Below, piece after piece: positions 10,831 through 21,915 of a DNA stretch of 64,000 nucleotides. The stretch comes from Sternotherus odoratus. Lineage: Eukaryota; Chordata; Testudines; Kinosternidae. How positions within the stretch are numbered: position 1 is the first letter of the stretch; each line of letters opens with the position of its first letter. A program made the translations under genes and the position numbers. Location of the stretch: NCBI GenBank assembly GCA_032164245.1, contig JAVMKO010000005.1:47384193-47448192 (forward strand). The letters run 5' to 3'. The notes beneath the pieces are model-generated. The model searched no databases. It saw only the letters and a list, made by a program, of their open reading frames with translations, and was not told where the DNA came from.

Positions 10831-12115
10831 CTAATCAGCCGTTCTGTGCTTTGCTGCTGGTGCGTCACGTTTTCCTGGCAGATCCTCCTTCCGCGCTAAC
10901 TCCCTCCACTTTTGTGCCTTTCGATTCTCTTCCACAGACTGCTGCATCACTTGGTGCAGCATGTCTTCTTTGCTTTTACAAGGCCTCTTCCTGAGCCTTC
11001 TCGGTCTGTCAGCCGGTGATAAGATGGATGGCTGAGATCTCAAGATCGCATCTATACTGGCAAAATGCAACACTTAGAGGCAGCACTGTACACACCAGAC
11101 AGAGCAATGATTCCCCTACACTTAAGGAGGGCAACCGCAGTTCATATGAAACCATACTTTGCCTGTCCCAAAGTGAGCGCACATAACCCACGGGAGCCCC
11201 AGAAATGGTGAGTAAGCACTGGGTCAAGGGGGACTGATTGTTTCATGTCTGTACTGTCCTCTGGGTCTCTGTTCCTTGGGGACAGCCCACAGCTGCAGGG
11301 GGCATCTATACTGAACACTATCCCAACATTTTCCACAGGAGTTCGTCCTGGAAGATATCTTGCTGCTGAGGGTGACCAGGGAAGCAAGGGAGGGTCTTCT
11401 ACTACAATGCGACTTCCAACCTGACCCATACGCAGCTTGCCTGTGTGCAGCAATGGTCCCCCCACCCCTCCTGGCAGAGTAGCGCAGACACGTTAGCCTG
11501 ACTGGGACAAGAACCATACTGGCTCTCCCAATAAAGCTCTGCAGGCGCATTGCCCACGTTCAGGCGGAGACTTTTGAAGAGGTCACTGATGTCTATTACT
11601 GTGCTGTGCTGGACTACATCAATGCACTATTCTGCATCTAGGCATGCTTACCAGGAACCTTCTCTGTTTGTCCTTCCCCAAGCACTGGACGCTGCAGCTG
11701 GCTGCCTTCCTCCTGGGTCGAGAAGAGCTCCTGGCTGCATGCCTCAAGGGATTCCTCAGCATTCTTGGTCGCACTTTCCTGCTCCTTTCTCCTCCTCCCC
11801 CTTTGCTGTGCTGGGCTTGGAAGTGTCCATGGTGATCATTGGAGTGGAGCTGGGGTAGCCCCCAGATATCGTGTCCAGCTCTTTATATAATTTGCAGGTT
11901 GCATGGGCAGCATCGAAGCAGCTTGCGGGCTTTGCATAGGCATTCCACAGCTCCTTCACTTTAACCTGACACTGCAATGCATCCCGGTCACGGCTCCTTT
12001 CCGTCATGTACCTTGATATCTGCCCGAAGGTATTGTAATTCCTGCGGCTCAAGTGCAGATGGGACTGCACAGCTTTCTCCCCGCAAACACTGATGAGATC
12101 CAGCAGCTCGCCATT
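10831..12115 (-). pseudogene. Myb/SANT-like (trihelix) gene of the Harbinger element, broken
   Basis: Autonomous Harbinger elements encode a Myb-like DNA-binding protein that helps bring the transposase to the nucleus and to the termini. On the minus strand, the region from about 12115 reads through GELLDLIS, RRNYNTFGQISRYMTER and VKVKELWNAYAK, the helix pattern of a Myb/SANT-like trihelix domain, followed by LYKELDTISGG. After about 11760 the frame is lost in several places. A charged coiled-coil-like tail reappears at 11073-10831 (RRLRKRPCKSKEDMLHQVMQ, then QSVEENRKAQKWRELARKED). It converges with the transposase gene. No continuous frame remains, so it is a pseudogene. Confidence 0.8.
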
Positions 12116-12602
12116 GCTCTATACTGGGGATTGCCTGGTGCATAGAGGCACGGTCACCTGGAAAGATACGCTGAGAGCACTCCACACTTGGCTGAGCAAA
12201 CAGGAAGGGGATTTCAAAATTCCCAAGGAATTTAAAGGGCGGGTCTGACGGTTGGTCACCTGAGGACAGGGCAGCATTGTTCAAAAGTGTTGACCAGAGT
12301 GGCTAGAACAGGCTTTGTGAGACACCTCTGGAGGCCAGAGTCCATTAAGTGTCCACACTGGCACCGCTGCGCTCCAGCAAGAGCGCAACAAACATTATTC
12401 CTCTCGGGGAGGTGGAGTACCAGGAGTGCTCCAGCCACAGAGTCAGAGCACTCTACATGCCTTGCCAGTGTGGATGGGTAGGAAGGTGGAGCACTCCTGG
12501 CAGCTTTATTGTGCTATAAAGCGCCAGTGTAGGCAAGCCCTATATCAGTTACAACGTTTTCCAGCCATAAACCAAAATCTTAGGATTTTTGGACTACTCC
12601 AC

Positions 12603-13116
12603 AGTCTATGAAGCGGAGAGCACAACTTTATACAATCACTGATGGAAAAGCCCATTCAAGATAGACTGCTTGTGGTGAAATCAAAATGAAACAAAATTTG
12701 GTGTTGAGTAATAATATGATTAACACAAAAACTTTTTTGCATGTACCTGAAAACTGAAGGGCAAAACTTATTTATACTTAATGTACACATTAGGACAGTA
12801 AATACTGAGATCTCTCTGCCAGGCTGCCTTTAAGCAAATACAGTTATTGGATTTTTGTTCAGCAATTAGGTAGCTGTACATTTTAGATAATACTACCTCT
12901 CTTAGAGCAACTCGAAGCTAACGAAAAGCAAAACATTGCTTAATAACCAGTTAGTTAACTATCTGGTTGTTATAAACAACTCTTAAAAAGAAAACATATT
13001 TAAAATGTTAAAATTATTAATGGAAATACAAAACCTGTATATGCCCTTCAGTTTTCAGGTGCTATCTAGAATGGGCTTTTCCATCAGTGATAGTCATACC
13101 CGCTGCTTCATAGACT
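12603..13116. mobile_element. Unclassified element with about 60-bp inverted terminal repeats
   Basis: The left arm (12603-12664) begins AGTCTATGAAGC and contains CACTGATGGAAAAGCCCATT. The right arm (13056-13116) reads the same motifs in inverse order. An 18-bp segment CCTGAAAACTGAAGGGCA is also inverted: it lies at 12746-12763 on the left and its complement at 13042-13059. On the right it abuts the arm; on the left it is separated by about 81 bp. An imperfect palindrome built around AACCAG and CTGGTT lies at 12945-12968. No open frame and no clear target duplication were found, so the superfamily is undetermined. Confidence 0.65.
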
Positions 13117-13967
13117 TTGCACATACATGTGTTTTCAACTGAATGGGCCTACTCGCAAGTGGCAAGTTAAAACAGACTTTTCTTGCAAGACCAGGGAATA
13201 AGGGAAGTGGTTGTACACTACAACATATGGACCATCTGTTATAAACGGCCAACGAGGCTGGGGAAAAACAAAAAAACAGACACACACACAGGAAGCACTA
13301 TGTATGGAAGACAAAAGGAGAGAGTGAGCTGAGAGAATTCAATATCTTGGCAATATGAGCCGGTATGTTCCAAATATCATTACATTCCGTTAAAAACCAA
13401 AGGGAATGGGTTAAACAAACAAAGTTATATTCGATTTCCGGATAGCAAAAAACATCAGCTGTACATTGTTCTATCAATTTTTCATAATCTCCAACAAGTG
13501 GTGTTGGGAACATGAACAGCTTTGAACTAAGCTGCTAAATAAATAAAATACAAGGAAATACTAATCATCTCATATTTTATGGTGTATCAAATTCCCAATT
13601 TGTGACTTCTAATAAGGTTTGCAGTCTGTGGGGAAATTAAGGACCACAATGGCCAAGTCTCATTAGTGAGATCCTGAGGCAGACCATCCAGGAGAAACAT
13701 CAGTAATTCCAAGTAAATTATTTGAAATTTCCAGGAATGGAGTAAAATTAAACTCAATAAATCTTTTCATTTAGTAGACATTAACTTCTAGAGGTAAAAT
13801 CAGATTTCTCCACCCACTTGATGGAAATAACTCAGAGAAATGATATATCTGGGTTTGATATCAAGCCTAGAAAAGCTGGATTTTTAAAGACTTGTTTCTC
13901 TCTGTGTAGAAGTACATAGGACATCAGCTGTGTATAGCAGCCTAATACCCTGGAAGAGTCAGATTTG
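13117..13967. other. AT-rich intronic sequence
   Basis: Nothing coding or repetitive was recognised beyond the edge of the inverted-repeat element. The composition is AT-rich compared with the first 12 kb of the window. Confidence 0.5.
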
Positions 13968-13971
13968 ATAG

Positions 13972-14651
13972 TGTGACAAAGTTCCGAGTCTATGCTTGCG
14001 GGTCCTGCATTTCCTGGCGGATTTCACTGGCCTCAGAGGCTCACTGTGACCATCCACGTAGCCCTTCTCTCTCTAGAGACAAGGTCACAGCCTACTGAGC
14101 CATTTTCATCATAAGCCAGTGAGAAGAAGTTATCGTTCCTGGCACAGTCTCTGTTGTCTCCCTAGTCTCGGTGATTAATTGGGGAAGGTAGGAAGGGGGG
14201 AGCCCGGGCCCGCCCTCTACTCCGGGCTCCAGCCCAGGGACCCTAATAGTATCAGCTAAGATGGCTGACCTTTTAACCACCAAATACAATACAATTCCCT
14301 GGGCTACTTCCCCACAACAGTCCCTGCTTCTTCACACTCCACTTCACCCTTACCTCAGGGCCTCCTTCCTCGCGTATGATATGTTGTCTAACCACTCAGT
14401 CTCACCAACAGCACAACCTCCTCTCACAGCTCCTGACACCCACACCCACCTGACTAAATGGGAGGGTTTTTAACTGGTTTCAGCCAGCCCCTGATTGGCT
14501 TCAGGTGTCCCAATCAGGCTAGCTGTTTCTGCTGCTTTCTAAAACCTTCTCCTTTGTTTGGCTAGCCAGGGAACAGGGACCTGCTCATCCTGAGGCTGAT
14601 ATACTTCCCTTCCAGCACTCTCCTATACCCTTCTGGTCTGACTCTGTCACA
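13972..14651 (-). mobile_element. Solo LTR, 680 bp, ATAG target duplication
   Basis: The block starts TGTGACAAAG and ends GACTCTGTCACA, so it has the TG...CA ends of a long terminal repeat with 5-7 bp inverted termini. It is flanked by ATAG at 13968-13971 and 14652-14655. The likely transcription direction is minus: read that way, two CCAAT-type motifs (around 14490-14515) precede a TTAAAAA motif near 14466. No internal retroelement genes flank it, which is what LTR-LTR recombination leaves. A 4-bp duplication suits Gypsy- or ERV-type elements; I cannot decide between them. Confidence 0.8.
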
Positions 14652-14655
14652 ATAG

Positions 14656-15495
14656 GAATAATAATTCAGTGGCAAAAACAAACAACGTGCAGTTAAGGTT
14701 GCATGGTGGCATGTCACACACTCACAGAACACGGAGCTGAGTAAAACTCAAACTTCTGTAAAGCAGGAAAAGCAGAGTTGAGGTCACGCATGTAACCTGA
14801 ACCCCACCCTCTTCAGCAATGCCCCATTAACAGACATCTCGCTCCCCCGCACCCTGACATCAGCAGAGTCCCACCAGCCCCATCTGAGCACACGGCCCCA
14901 GCCACATCCATGAGGCATTCATTACATTCCCCACTGTCCTGTGCCCAGCCCCCACATCCCAAGCAGGGAAGGTTCCCATGATGTCTTCACTCTACTTCAC
15001 TTTCTATTGCCATTAGTTCCCCCTTCCAATAACACAACTAACCTTCAGTGCCTGGAGTGAAGGACAGCTACATAATGCAGTGGTATAGCCTTGGGGCGCA
15101 GGGGGTTGGCAGCCACTGGCAGAGTTGCACAGCACACAGGGACTGCCGTTTACTGCCTCCCTCATCTGATCTCCCAACTTCCCCCACAGCACACAGGGGC
15201 TGCCACAGCACACAGCACACCCTACTGCCACCCACAACTCATTGCGTCTTCCAGCCATGCCATCCAAAACTCCTTTTGGCCTAGGTAAGGACTTACGATG
15301 GACTTATCCATAGTTATGTTACTTAAAGAGTGAGTTCACAGCCCTGAAACAGGGTTTTTTGGGGGGAAACGGGGAGTTTGGAGTGGGCCTGTAACTCAGG
15401 AACCAGTTGGCCATATGACCCCAACTTTGGACCACTTGCTGCCCCAGCAACCCCATGAGGCACACCTACTAGAGGTAAAAGTAGCTACGCTAACC
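14656..15495. other. Intronic sequence, nothing recognised
   Basis: The segment around 15110-15240 has repeated 'cagcacacagggactgcc'-like phrases (15130, 15187, 15209), a short local duplication. No gene or named repeat is seen. Confidence 0.4.
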
Positions 15496-15728
15496 ACTCA
15501 GATTTTAGAAGTGACAGAGTCCTGTGGCACCTTAAAGACTAACTAAAGTATTGACGCATAAGCTTTTGTGGGCTAATACCCACTTCGTCAGATGCAAGTG
15601 GACAAAGTGGGTATTAGCCCACGAAAGCTTATGCTTCAATACTTTAGTTAGTCTTTAAGGTGCCACAGGACTCTGTCACTTCTGCAATTCCAGACTAACA
15701 CGGCTACCTCTCGGACTCAGATTTTAGA
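15496..15728. repeat. Fold-back repeat, copy A, with 14-bp target duplication
   Basis: The element at 15510-15714 is flanked by the perfect 14-bp duplication ACTCAGATTTTAGA (15496-15509 and 15715-15728). Arms at 15510-15585 and 15604-15681 are inverse complements with only a few mismatches, separated by an 18-bp tip. The right arm is followed by a 33-bp tail containing CAGACTAACACGGCTACC. The complementarity runs 3 bp into the left duplication. A duplication of this length points to LINE-type integration rather than cut-and-paste. Confidence 0.9.
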
Positions 15729-16310
15729 GCACTTACAAGAGTCAAGCTTTAAAGCATATAAAATGGTAGGAATGAAACCCTGAAGCTGCTTTTCTATACT
15801 GATGTATGTGCAGTGTAAAAGTGTACATTTTCCTAAGTATTATTCTGAACTCGGATCCCCCAAAGATTTAGCAAGTCCCACGCAACCCCGGGCGTAAAAC
15901 TCAACGATTGAGACCATTTTCACCCATCGCTCTTCAACAGTTTAGTCTCTGACTTCGCAAAAAGTCTCATCTAGGGACTTATTTTAAAATGGTTATTCTT
16001 TTGGGGGCTTATTCTCTGGAATCCCTGTCTCAAATTACTCTAAATTTGGGTCGCTACCTACCCTTCACCCTCTTGAAGCGCACCAAATTTAAAAGAAATC
16101 CAACTAAGCATACGAAGCATGTCAATATTTGAAAAATTAGAAAGGTCAAACTTTAAACAGGTGTCATAATGCAACCTTAACTACAGTGACACTCCTGCAC
16201 CACTATAATGTGCATTTTCCCAGTCCCAGTCATTAGAAGTTCTCAGTCTTCTGAACATTTCAGTCTAGCTTCACAGCCTGCTTGTATTTACATATAAGTA
16301 ATATGTAAAT
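15729..16310. other. Intronic sequence, nothing recognised
   Basis: No gene, exon or identifiable repeat was seen. Confidence 0.4.
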
Positions 16311-16410
16311 ATTACAGATGAGGAAACTGAGGTACACCAGGTTTGCCCAAGGTCATAGCTAGGAAAAGAGAACAGGAGTCCCACCTCCCAGATCTAGCCA
16401 CTAGCTCACA
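16311..16410 (-). mobile_element. MIR-like SINE fragment
   Basis: ACAGATGAGGAAACTGAGGT followed by TTTGCCCAAGGTCATAGCTA and a 'ggagtcccacctcccag' segment follows the core of MIR-type SINEs read on the minus strand. It is old and diverged, without ends. Confidence 0.8.
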
Positions 16411-17337
16411 TATCCCATGAGAATTATAATTAGGAAGCTTTTTCTTGCAGGGACGTCAGAGCCTGGAGAAGAATGCGTTCAGACAGACACACAGTGCACA
16501 GGACATCTGCAAGCCACAGCAGTCTAGAGCTGTCAACCGGGAACGTTTACGTAACACAAACAAAAAGATGATGAAAAAGGTCATTGTGCCTAATCAGGCT
16601 GGGGGGAGGGGACAGGAGGAGGGAGAGACAGGGGAGAAGGAAACTATCCCTGTTGTGTTTCATTCCGACTCTAAAATGCAGATCTGAATGATTTGGAAAT
16701 CTGCAATAAACCTAAAAAGGAGCTAGGGCGGAGGTTTGAGAACTTGAGAGGAGGGCGTAGAGAACACTGGAAGAGATTATTAGTTGTCAGGTGCATTATG
16801 GCAGCATGACATTCCTGCTATACATATGCTGCATAATATCAAGTCCCCGTCCCAACAGCCTCATCTGTAGCTGTGGATGCTACAACCGCCTCTCACTCCT
16901 AGGAGATTCAAAGAGGGTCTTCATTACAGCTTTTGTCAGCTGTAACCACAAACAATCACTTTCCAGACAAAGTCTTTCCAACAGCCCCCAAGGGGATACT
17001 CTTGAAATCTCTTGGGTTAGAGTGTATGTGCACACTTCTCATCCCATCCCATCCCCACCCACCTCTCCAAGAGCTCTCGGGAATGAAAGTCCCAGGAAAA
17101 GCACATCAGCTTATGAGGAAGCTCATGTCCCACCCTTGACAAACACAAGCAGAGGGCACATTTAAAGCTAAGCCATTAGCTCTTTTAAGCCATCAGAATA
17201 AAAATTAAGAGGACAGAAAGAATAGGAGAGATTTTGCAGAGAAAACACAAAAAAAATACAACATAAACCTACAAGAAGATGGCAAACAGGAACCAAGGCA
17301 GGAGATTCTGGGGACAAACAGGAAGCCTACTGCTGTC
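16411..17337. other. Intronic sequence, nothing recognised
   Basis: Short open frames (for example 16791-17165 on the plus strand, 124 codons) have no recognisable domain and no splice context. Confidence 0.4.
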
Positions 17338-17636
17338 AAAACACGTCTACATTTACAAGTGAACAGCAGCACAGTTGTACCGATACAGCTGTGCAGCCGT
17401 AAGATTGCTTGTGTAGCTGCGTTATGCCAATGGGAGAAAGCTTTCCCGTCGACATAACAAAACCAGCTCAACAAGTGGGGGTAGCTATGTCAGTGGGAGA
17501 GCATCTCACACCATCATAGTGCTGTGCACATGAACACTTATGTCGTCAAAACTTATGCTCCAGGGTATGAAAAAAACCACCCTCAGTCACATACATTTTG
17601 TTGACATAAATGCTAGTGTAGTGTATAAACATATGC
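17338..17636. mobile_element. Harbinger-type MITE
   Basis: The left end reads ACACGTCTACATTTAC and the right end, read inward, ACACTACACTAGCATT, a weak inverted terminal pair. Inside are CCCGTCGACATAAC, GCTATGTCAGTGGGAGAGC and TTTTGTTGACATAAATGC. I recall these as typical of a turtle MITE family related to the one at 1-194. Ends are eroded, so the boundaries are approximate and the target duplication is not clear. Confidence 0.6.
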
Positions 17637-17718
17637 TATGTGCCTATCTGCGGAGGCAGCCAAAGTCAGCCAAAAGATTAAAGAATCAAGGAAATCTTCC
17701 AGCTCTGTTCTGTACCAG

Positions 17719-17740
17719 TCTCTCTCTCTCTCTCTCTCTT
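17719..17740. repeat. (TC)n microsatellite
   Basis: A run of about 11 TC dinucleotides, bounded by the inverted motifs TACCAG and CTGGTA. Confidence 0.95.
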
Positions 17741-19029
17741 CCTGGTACCAACTAGAGTACATAATTGAGCTGCCCAGCAATGCCGCCTGGGTATCGCCAA
17801 TCCTCCTGCATGAGACATACGCATGTAATTGTGGTTGTTGCTGGAGAACGGCATCTTCATTCTAGATTACCTTTCTGAGAAAAAGAATGGGAGTAGTTCA
17901 TAAGAGGAAGCAAACCCAGAGCAATAATTTCATTTCAATTGCTGTCACTGTGCCAATCCAGGAGACAGTCAATTTGTGCCAGCTGCTACGATAACTTCTG
18001 AGTTGCTTTAAGACCGGAATCAAATTAGCATCAAAGAGGTTTTGCAGCAAGGGACTAATCTGCACCTCTAAGTCTTCTATGCTTTTCTTCATCCATTTAA
18101 GTTTAAACTCCCACTTTCAGGAACCATTAAATTTGCTGAGACCGAGCTCCATCACTCTGGACTTGAAATCAAAGACTTGCCCAAGTTTCCTGATTTCTTA
18201 CATAATGTTGGAGATCAAAAGTATCCTCTTAGTTATTAGTAATAAATCAGCAGGAGCAAATTATGCTCACTGCAGATGCCACTTCTACTGACCAAACTCA
18301 GCTTCTTGGTCTCTCATGCAGTACTCTAATGAGCAGCAAGTTTAAATGGACTCCATAGGATTTCCCTCCACCTCTTAGCAGACTACTCCCGGCAACATGT
18401 CAATCCTGCACACTGTGGTTTGTCTGGTTTTTTGAAGGGAAGGGGACGCTGGCCTGGTCAAGAGCAAGGAGTGGTCATATTCCCTTCCACCCAAAAAGGG
18501 ATTTGAAAGGCAGGAAGCTGAGATTTCATTTCACTGTAGCCAGTAGCAGAGGGTACAACATGCACCAACAAAACCAATATGGCACTAAAAAAAGTTGCTT
18601 TTGCCACTTACAAACCACAGTTTCATGAGGAGGGCTGCAAAACCTTCCTCTCTGACAAAGCCTTAGTTATCATTGTCATACGTGTCATGGCAGTGTCTTC
18701 TATCCACCCCTCCCCTCCCAAAAACAAACAAAGCATACCCCTCTCCTGCACTGTTTTATACTGTAAGGGGAAAGGACCAAAAAGACTCTGTGGAGTCCAT
18801 TAAGGACTGCACTTTTGCTTATCAATTATGCATGGAAAGTACTCAGATACTACAAGGCTGGGCAGCAGTATAAAGGCCGAGGAAAGACAAAGTCACAGCA
18901 CAGAAGGGCTAGCAGGCAGTTTCCAGAGTTGGCTGTGGGAGCTATACGAATAGGAATACCACATCGCACCATGGAGACAGAGGAGCAATAGCTACTTGGA
19001 CCCATTTACAAGATAGCCACTGGGAGCAA
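17741..19029. other. Intronic sequence, nothing recognised
   Basis: No exon or identifiable repeat was seen. Confidence 0.4.
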
Positions 19030-19165
19030 AGATAGTCCACTGACTTGGACACTAGCTTGGGACAAATCACCTATTCTTTTTGTGCCACAGCTCCACATGG
19101 AAGGTGGCAATCACACCACCTCCCAGGCCCACAGAGGGGTAGCAAGGATAGATGCATGAAAAATG
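19030..19165 (+). mobile_element. MIR-like SINE fragment
   Basis: The order 'gacttggacactagcttggg', 'acaaatcacc', 'tgccacagctccacatgg' and 'caccacctcccaggcccaca' follows the MIR core and 3' part in plus orientation, strongly diverged. Confidence 0.5.
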
Positions 19166-19797
19166 GTGAGGCATTTTAGGAATGAAGGCGAGGGGAAATG
19201 GGGGAGGGGGATATAAAGTACCTAAAGATAGACTGATCAAGCAATAGATCCAAAAAGGTGTTCCCTGAGCCTTGAACTGGCACAGTTATCGCTATGCCAC
19301 AAGCCGCATCTTTACCCACGTGTACATTTTTGTTTCCTCTCTCAGAAAAACTTGCTAGGTGATGCACTGGAGGTTTCTTCCCTTTGGGTGAGGTAGGAAG
19401 GTGGGCTGGAAACAGGAAGGAGAATTCTGCACATGGCATCTGGCTCCTCTCCACTTCCAAAAGGAACCTTAACCCTGACCCCTCTGCAGCTGGGAGAAGG
19501 GAGAAAGCAATGTGATTGTGCGGGAGGAGGAGGAGGAAGAAGAAATTAATGTCTGGGGTGCTCAGGAGCCTCTAGGAGCGAAGAAGGTCAAATTCCTCAA
19601 TCAGTGCAGAATTGCAGAACCAAGACCGACAGTGTAGTCAGCGTTAATTGTATGAATAAATTAACATTACAAATAACACTGGAAGGAGACTCCAGGGAGG
19701 AAACAGATTTGCTCCATGTCACCCCCAGTCATCGCTGATCTTTTCCTACAGGGGCCCTAGCCAGAGAGGCATAGATGGGAGCTGAGGAGATAGTAGG

Positions 19798-21037
19798 TGT
19801 GACACTCCCCATGGGTATCCAAGGTGGGGAGGCACCTTGCTACCACCTGCTCTTAACATGAGGGAGCCTTGTGTGTGCTGCACGGGGTCAGCTCCCTGAC
19901 CCCACAAGCAGCTACCGGCCACACAACCACTCCAGGCCTCGCTCCATCTCCAGACTAGCGTCAGGCAACCCTGATCTCTCCAAGCGTCCCCTACACCGTC
20001 CAGCCCCTTTTCCACTGGACGCTCACAGAATTATTAGGCCTGCTGTTTCCCAATGAATAGTACATTGCTGCCTATTAGCTCCCTTTCAAACACAGCTTCG
20101 CTCATCACACAGCACTCAGACTTGTTTATAGAGAAAGCAAGTTCAAATGTATTTAACAGAGACCAGAGAGCCATGATAGCAAACAGAACTATTGGAAACA
20201 AAGGGTCACATATAAAACAAAATCATAACAGACTTTCTGTGGCCTAAGCTCAGCAGACAAGTTATCCCCATCTAAAGAAGACTCTCACCCAAAGTTCTTC
20301 CCAGCATTTTCAGCCATGCCTGGGCTGAGAGCTCTTTCTGCTTACGTCCTGGTGAAGGACCCCATGGAGTCGTCTTCACCCCCAGACAGGACAAACCAGA
20401 CCAGATCTTCACCTGAAAACAGGGAGCATCTCCCAACGCTGTTGACCTCTTCCTGTCAATTTTCTTCTGAAGTCCCCACAAGCTCTTCATTCGCATTTGA
20501 CTCAGGATGCTTATAGACTTCTATTATGAGACACACAATACGTAGTGGTCCCCCAGGGAGATAAGTGTGTTGGAGAAGTATCTCTCAAGGTATGCTGCCT
20601 CTGACTGACCTGCCTTTAACTACAAGGAAATTATGTTCTTAAGGCTAATCGACACACACCCCTTCTTACATACCATCCACACATGACACAGGTTTTCATT
20701 AGAGACCTCGCATGACATTTCTGCAGACTAGTAGATCCCTTAGGTACCCCCATGCCTTCTGCCAGTTGGCACAAAGAGACTGCTAAGTCACAGCAGGGAA
20801 ATCATAAGCATTTCTTATCCTGTTCTGCACAACCTTATCCCACTTTGTTCTCCCCTCAGTCACGTCATTTGTTGAGCTCTTGTTCGTGTGTGCTACAGTC
20901 AAGGGATTTTAAAATACTGATGGTTTCCTGCCTGGGAGAAACTCTACAGTAGAACAGTTCCACCAATAATGCCCAGTTTAGTAAAAATCCCACTCACCAA
21001 CATCTCCTGATGGGCACAGCACCTACCAGCCTCCACT
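19798..21037. mobile_element. Probable LTR-derived block next to a CR1 copy
   Basis: The block begins TGTGACACTCCCC, like the TGTGAC starts of the other LTRs here, and runs about 1.2 kb to the CR1 3' end at 21038. I recall very similar sequence, in the same order, as an interspersed repeat in turtle genomes, but cannot confirm it without a search. No second terminus or target duplication was found. The right part may have been lost or may continue beyond the CR1 insertion. No coding remnants are visible. Confidence 0.4.
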
Positions 21038-21915
21038 TAGAATCATAGAATATCAGGGTTGGAAGGGACCTCAGGAGGTCATCTAGTCCAACCCCCTGCT
21101 CAAAGCAGGACCAATCCCCAACTAAATCGTCCCAGCCAGGGCTTTGTCAAGCCTGACCTTAAAAACCTCTAAGGAAGGAGATTCCACCACCTCCCTAGGT
21201 AACACATTCCACTGCTTCACCACCCTCCTAGTGGAAAAGTTTTCCCTAATATCCAATCTAAACCTTCACAGCTGCAACTTGAGATCATTACTCCTTGTTC
21301 TGTCATCTGGTACCACTGAGAACAGTCTAGATCCATCCTCTTTGGAACCCCCTTTCAGGTACTTGAAAGCAGCTATCAAATCTCCCCTCAGTCTTCTCTT
21401 CTGTAGACTAAACAATCCCAGTTCTCTCAGCCTCTCCTCATAAGTCATGCACTCCAGGCCACTAATCATTTTTGTTGCCCTTCTCTGGGCACTTTCCAAT
21501 TTTTCCACATCCTTCTTGTAGTGTGGGCCCCAAAACTGGACACAGTACTCCAGATGAGGCCTCACTAATGTCGAATAGAGGGGAACAATCACGTCCCTCG
21601 ATCTGCTGGCAATGCCCCTACTTATACAGCCCAAAATGCCGTTAGCCTTCTTGGCAACAAGGGCACACCGCTGACTCATATCCAGCTTCTCATCCACTGT
21701 AACCCCTAGGTCCTTTTCTGCAAAACTGCTGCCTAGCCATGTGGTCCCTAGTCTGTAGCAGTGCATGGGATTCTTCCATCCTAATTGGAGGACTCTGCAC
21801 TTGTCCTTGTTGAACCTCATCAAATTTCTTTTGGCCCAACCCTCTAGTTTGACTAGGTCCCTCTGTATCCTATCCCTACCATTCAGTGTATCTACCACTC
21901 CTCCCAGTTTAGTGT
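21038..21915 (-). mobile_element. CR1 LINE, 5'-truncated, carrying the end of ORF2
   Basis: Read on minus, the copy encodes the C-terminal part of the CR1 second [81 protein letters not shown] and [19 protein letters not shown], then RDLI-type [15 protein letters not shown]. The intact source element encodes an endonuclease and reverse transcriptase; only the region after the polymerase core is present. The frame stays open for about 200 codons but has no 5' half. The 3' end at 21038 has the CR1 signature GATATTCTATGATTCTA. Confidence 0.95.

Larger units (their letters stand above)
8635..12540. mobile_element. Harbinger (PIF/HARBI1-Myb) DNA transposon, 3.9 kb, degraded
   Basis: The termini are inverted copies: GGGCTTGGCTACACTTAC at the left and, read inward from the right, GGGCTTGCCTACACTGGC. 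Between them lie a PIF/Harbinger transposase remnant on the plus strand and a Myb/SANT-like gene remnant on the minus strand, converging on a central polyadenylation region (AATAAA at 10407 on +, and its complement at 10422 and 10442). Two convergent genes are the standard layout of autonomous Harbinger elements. The 3-bp flanks are CAA and TAT, so an expected TWA-type duplication is not preserved. A 253-bp younger repeat interrupts it at 9147-9399. Confidence 0.9.
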
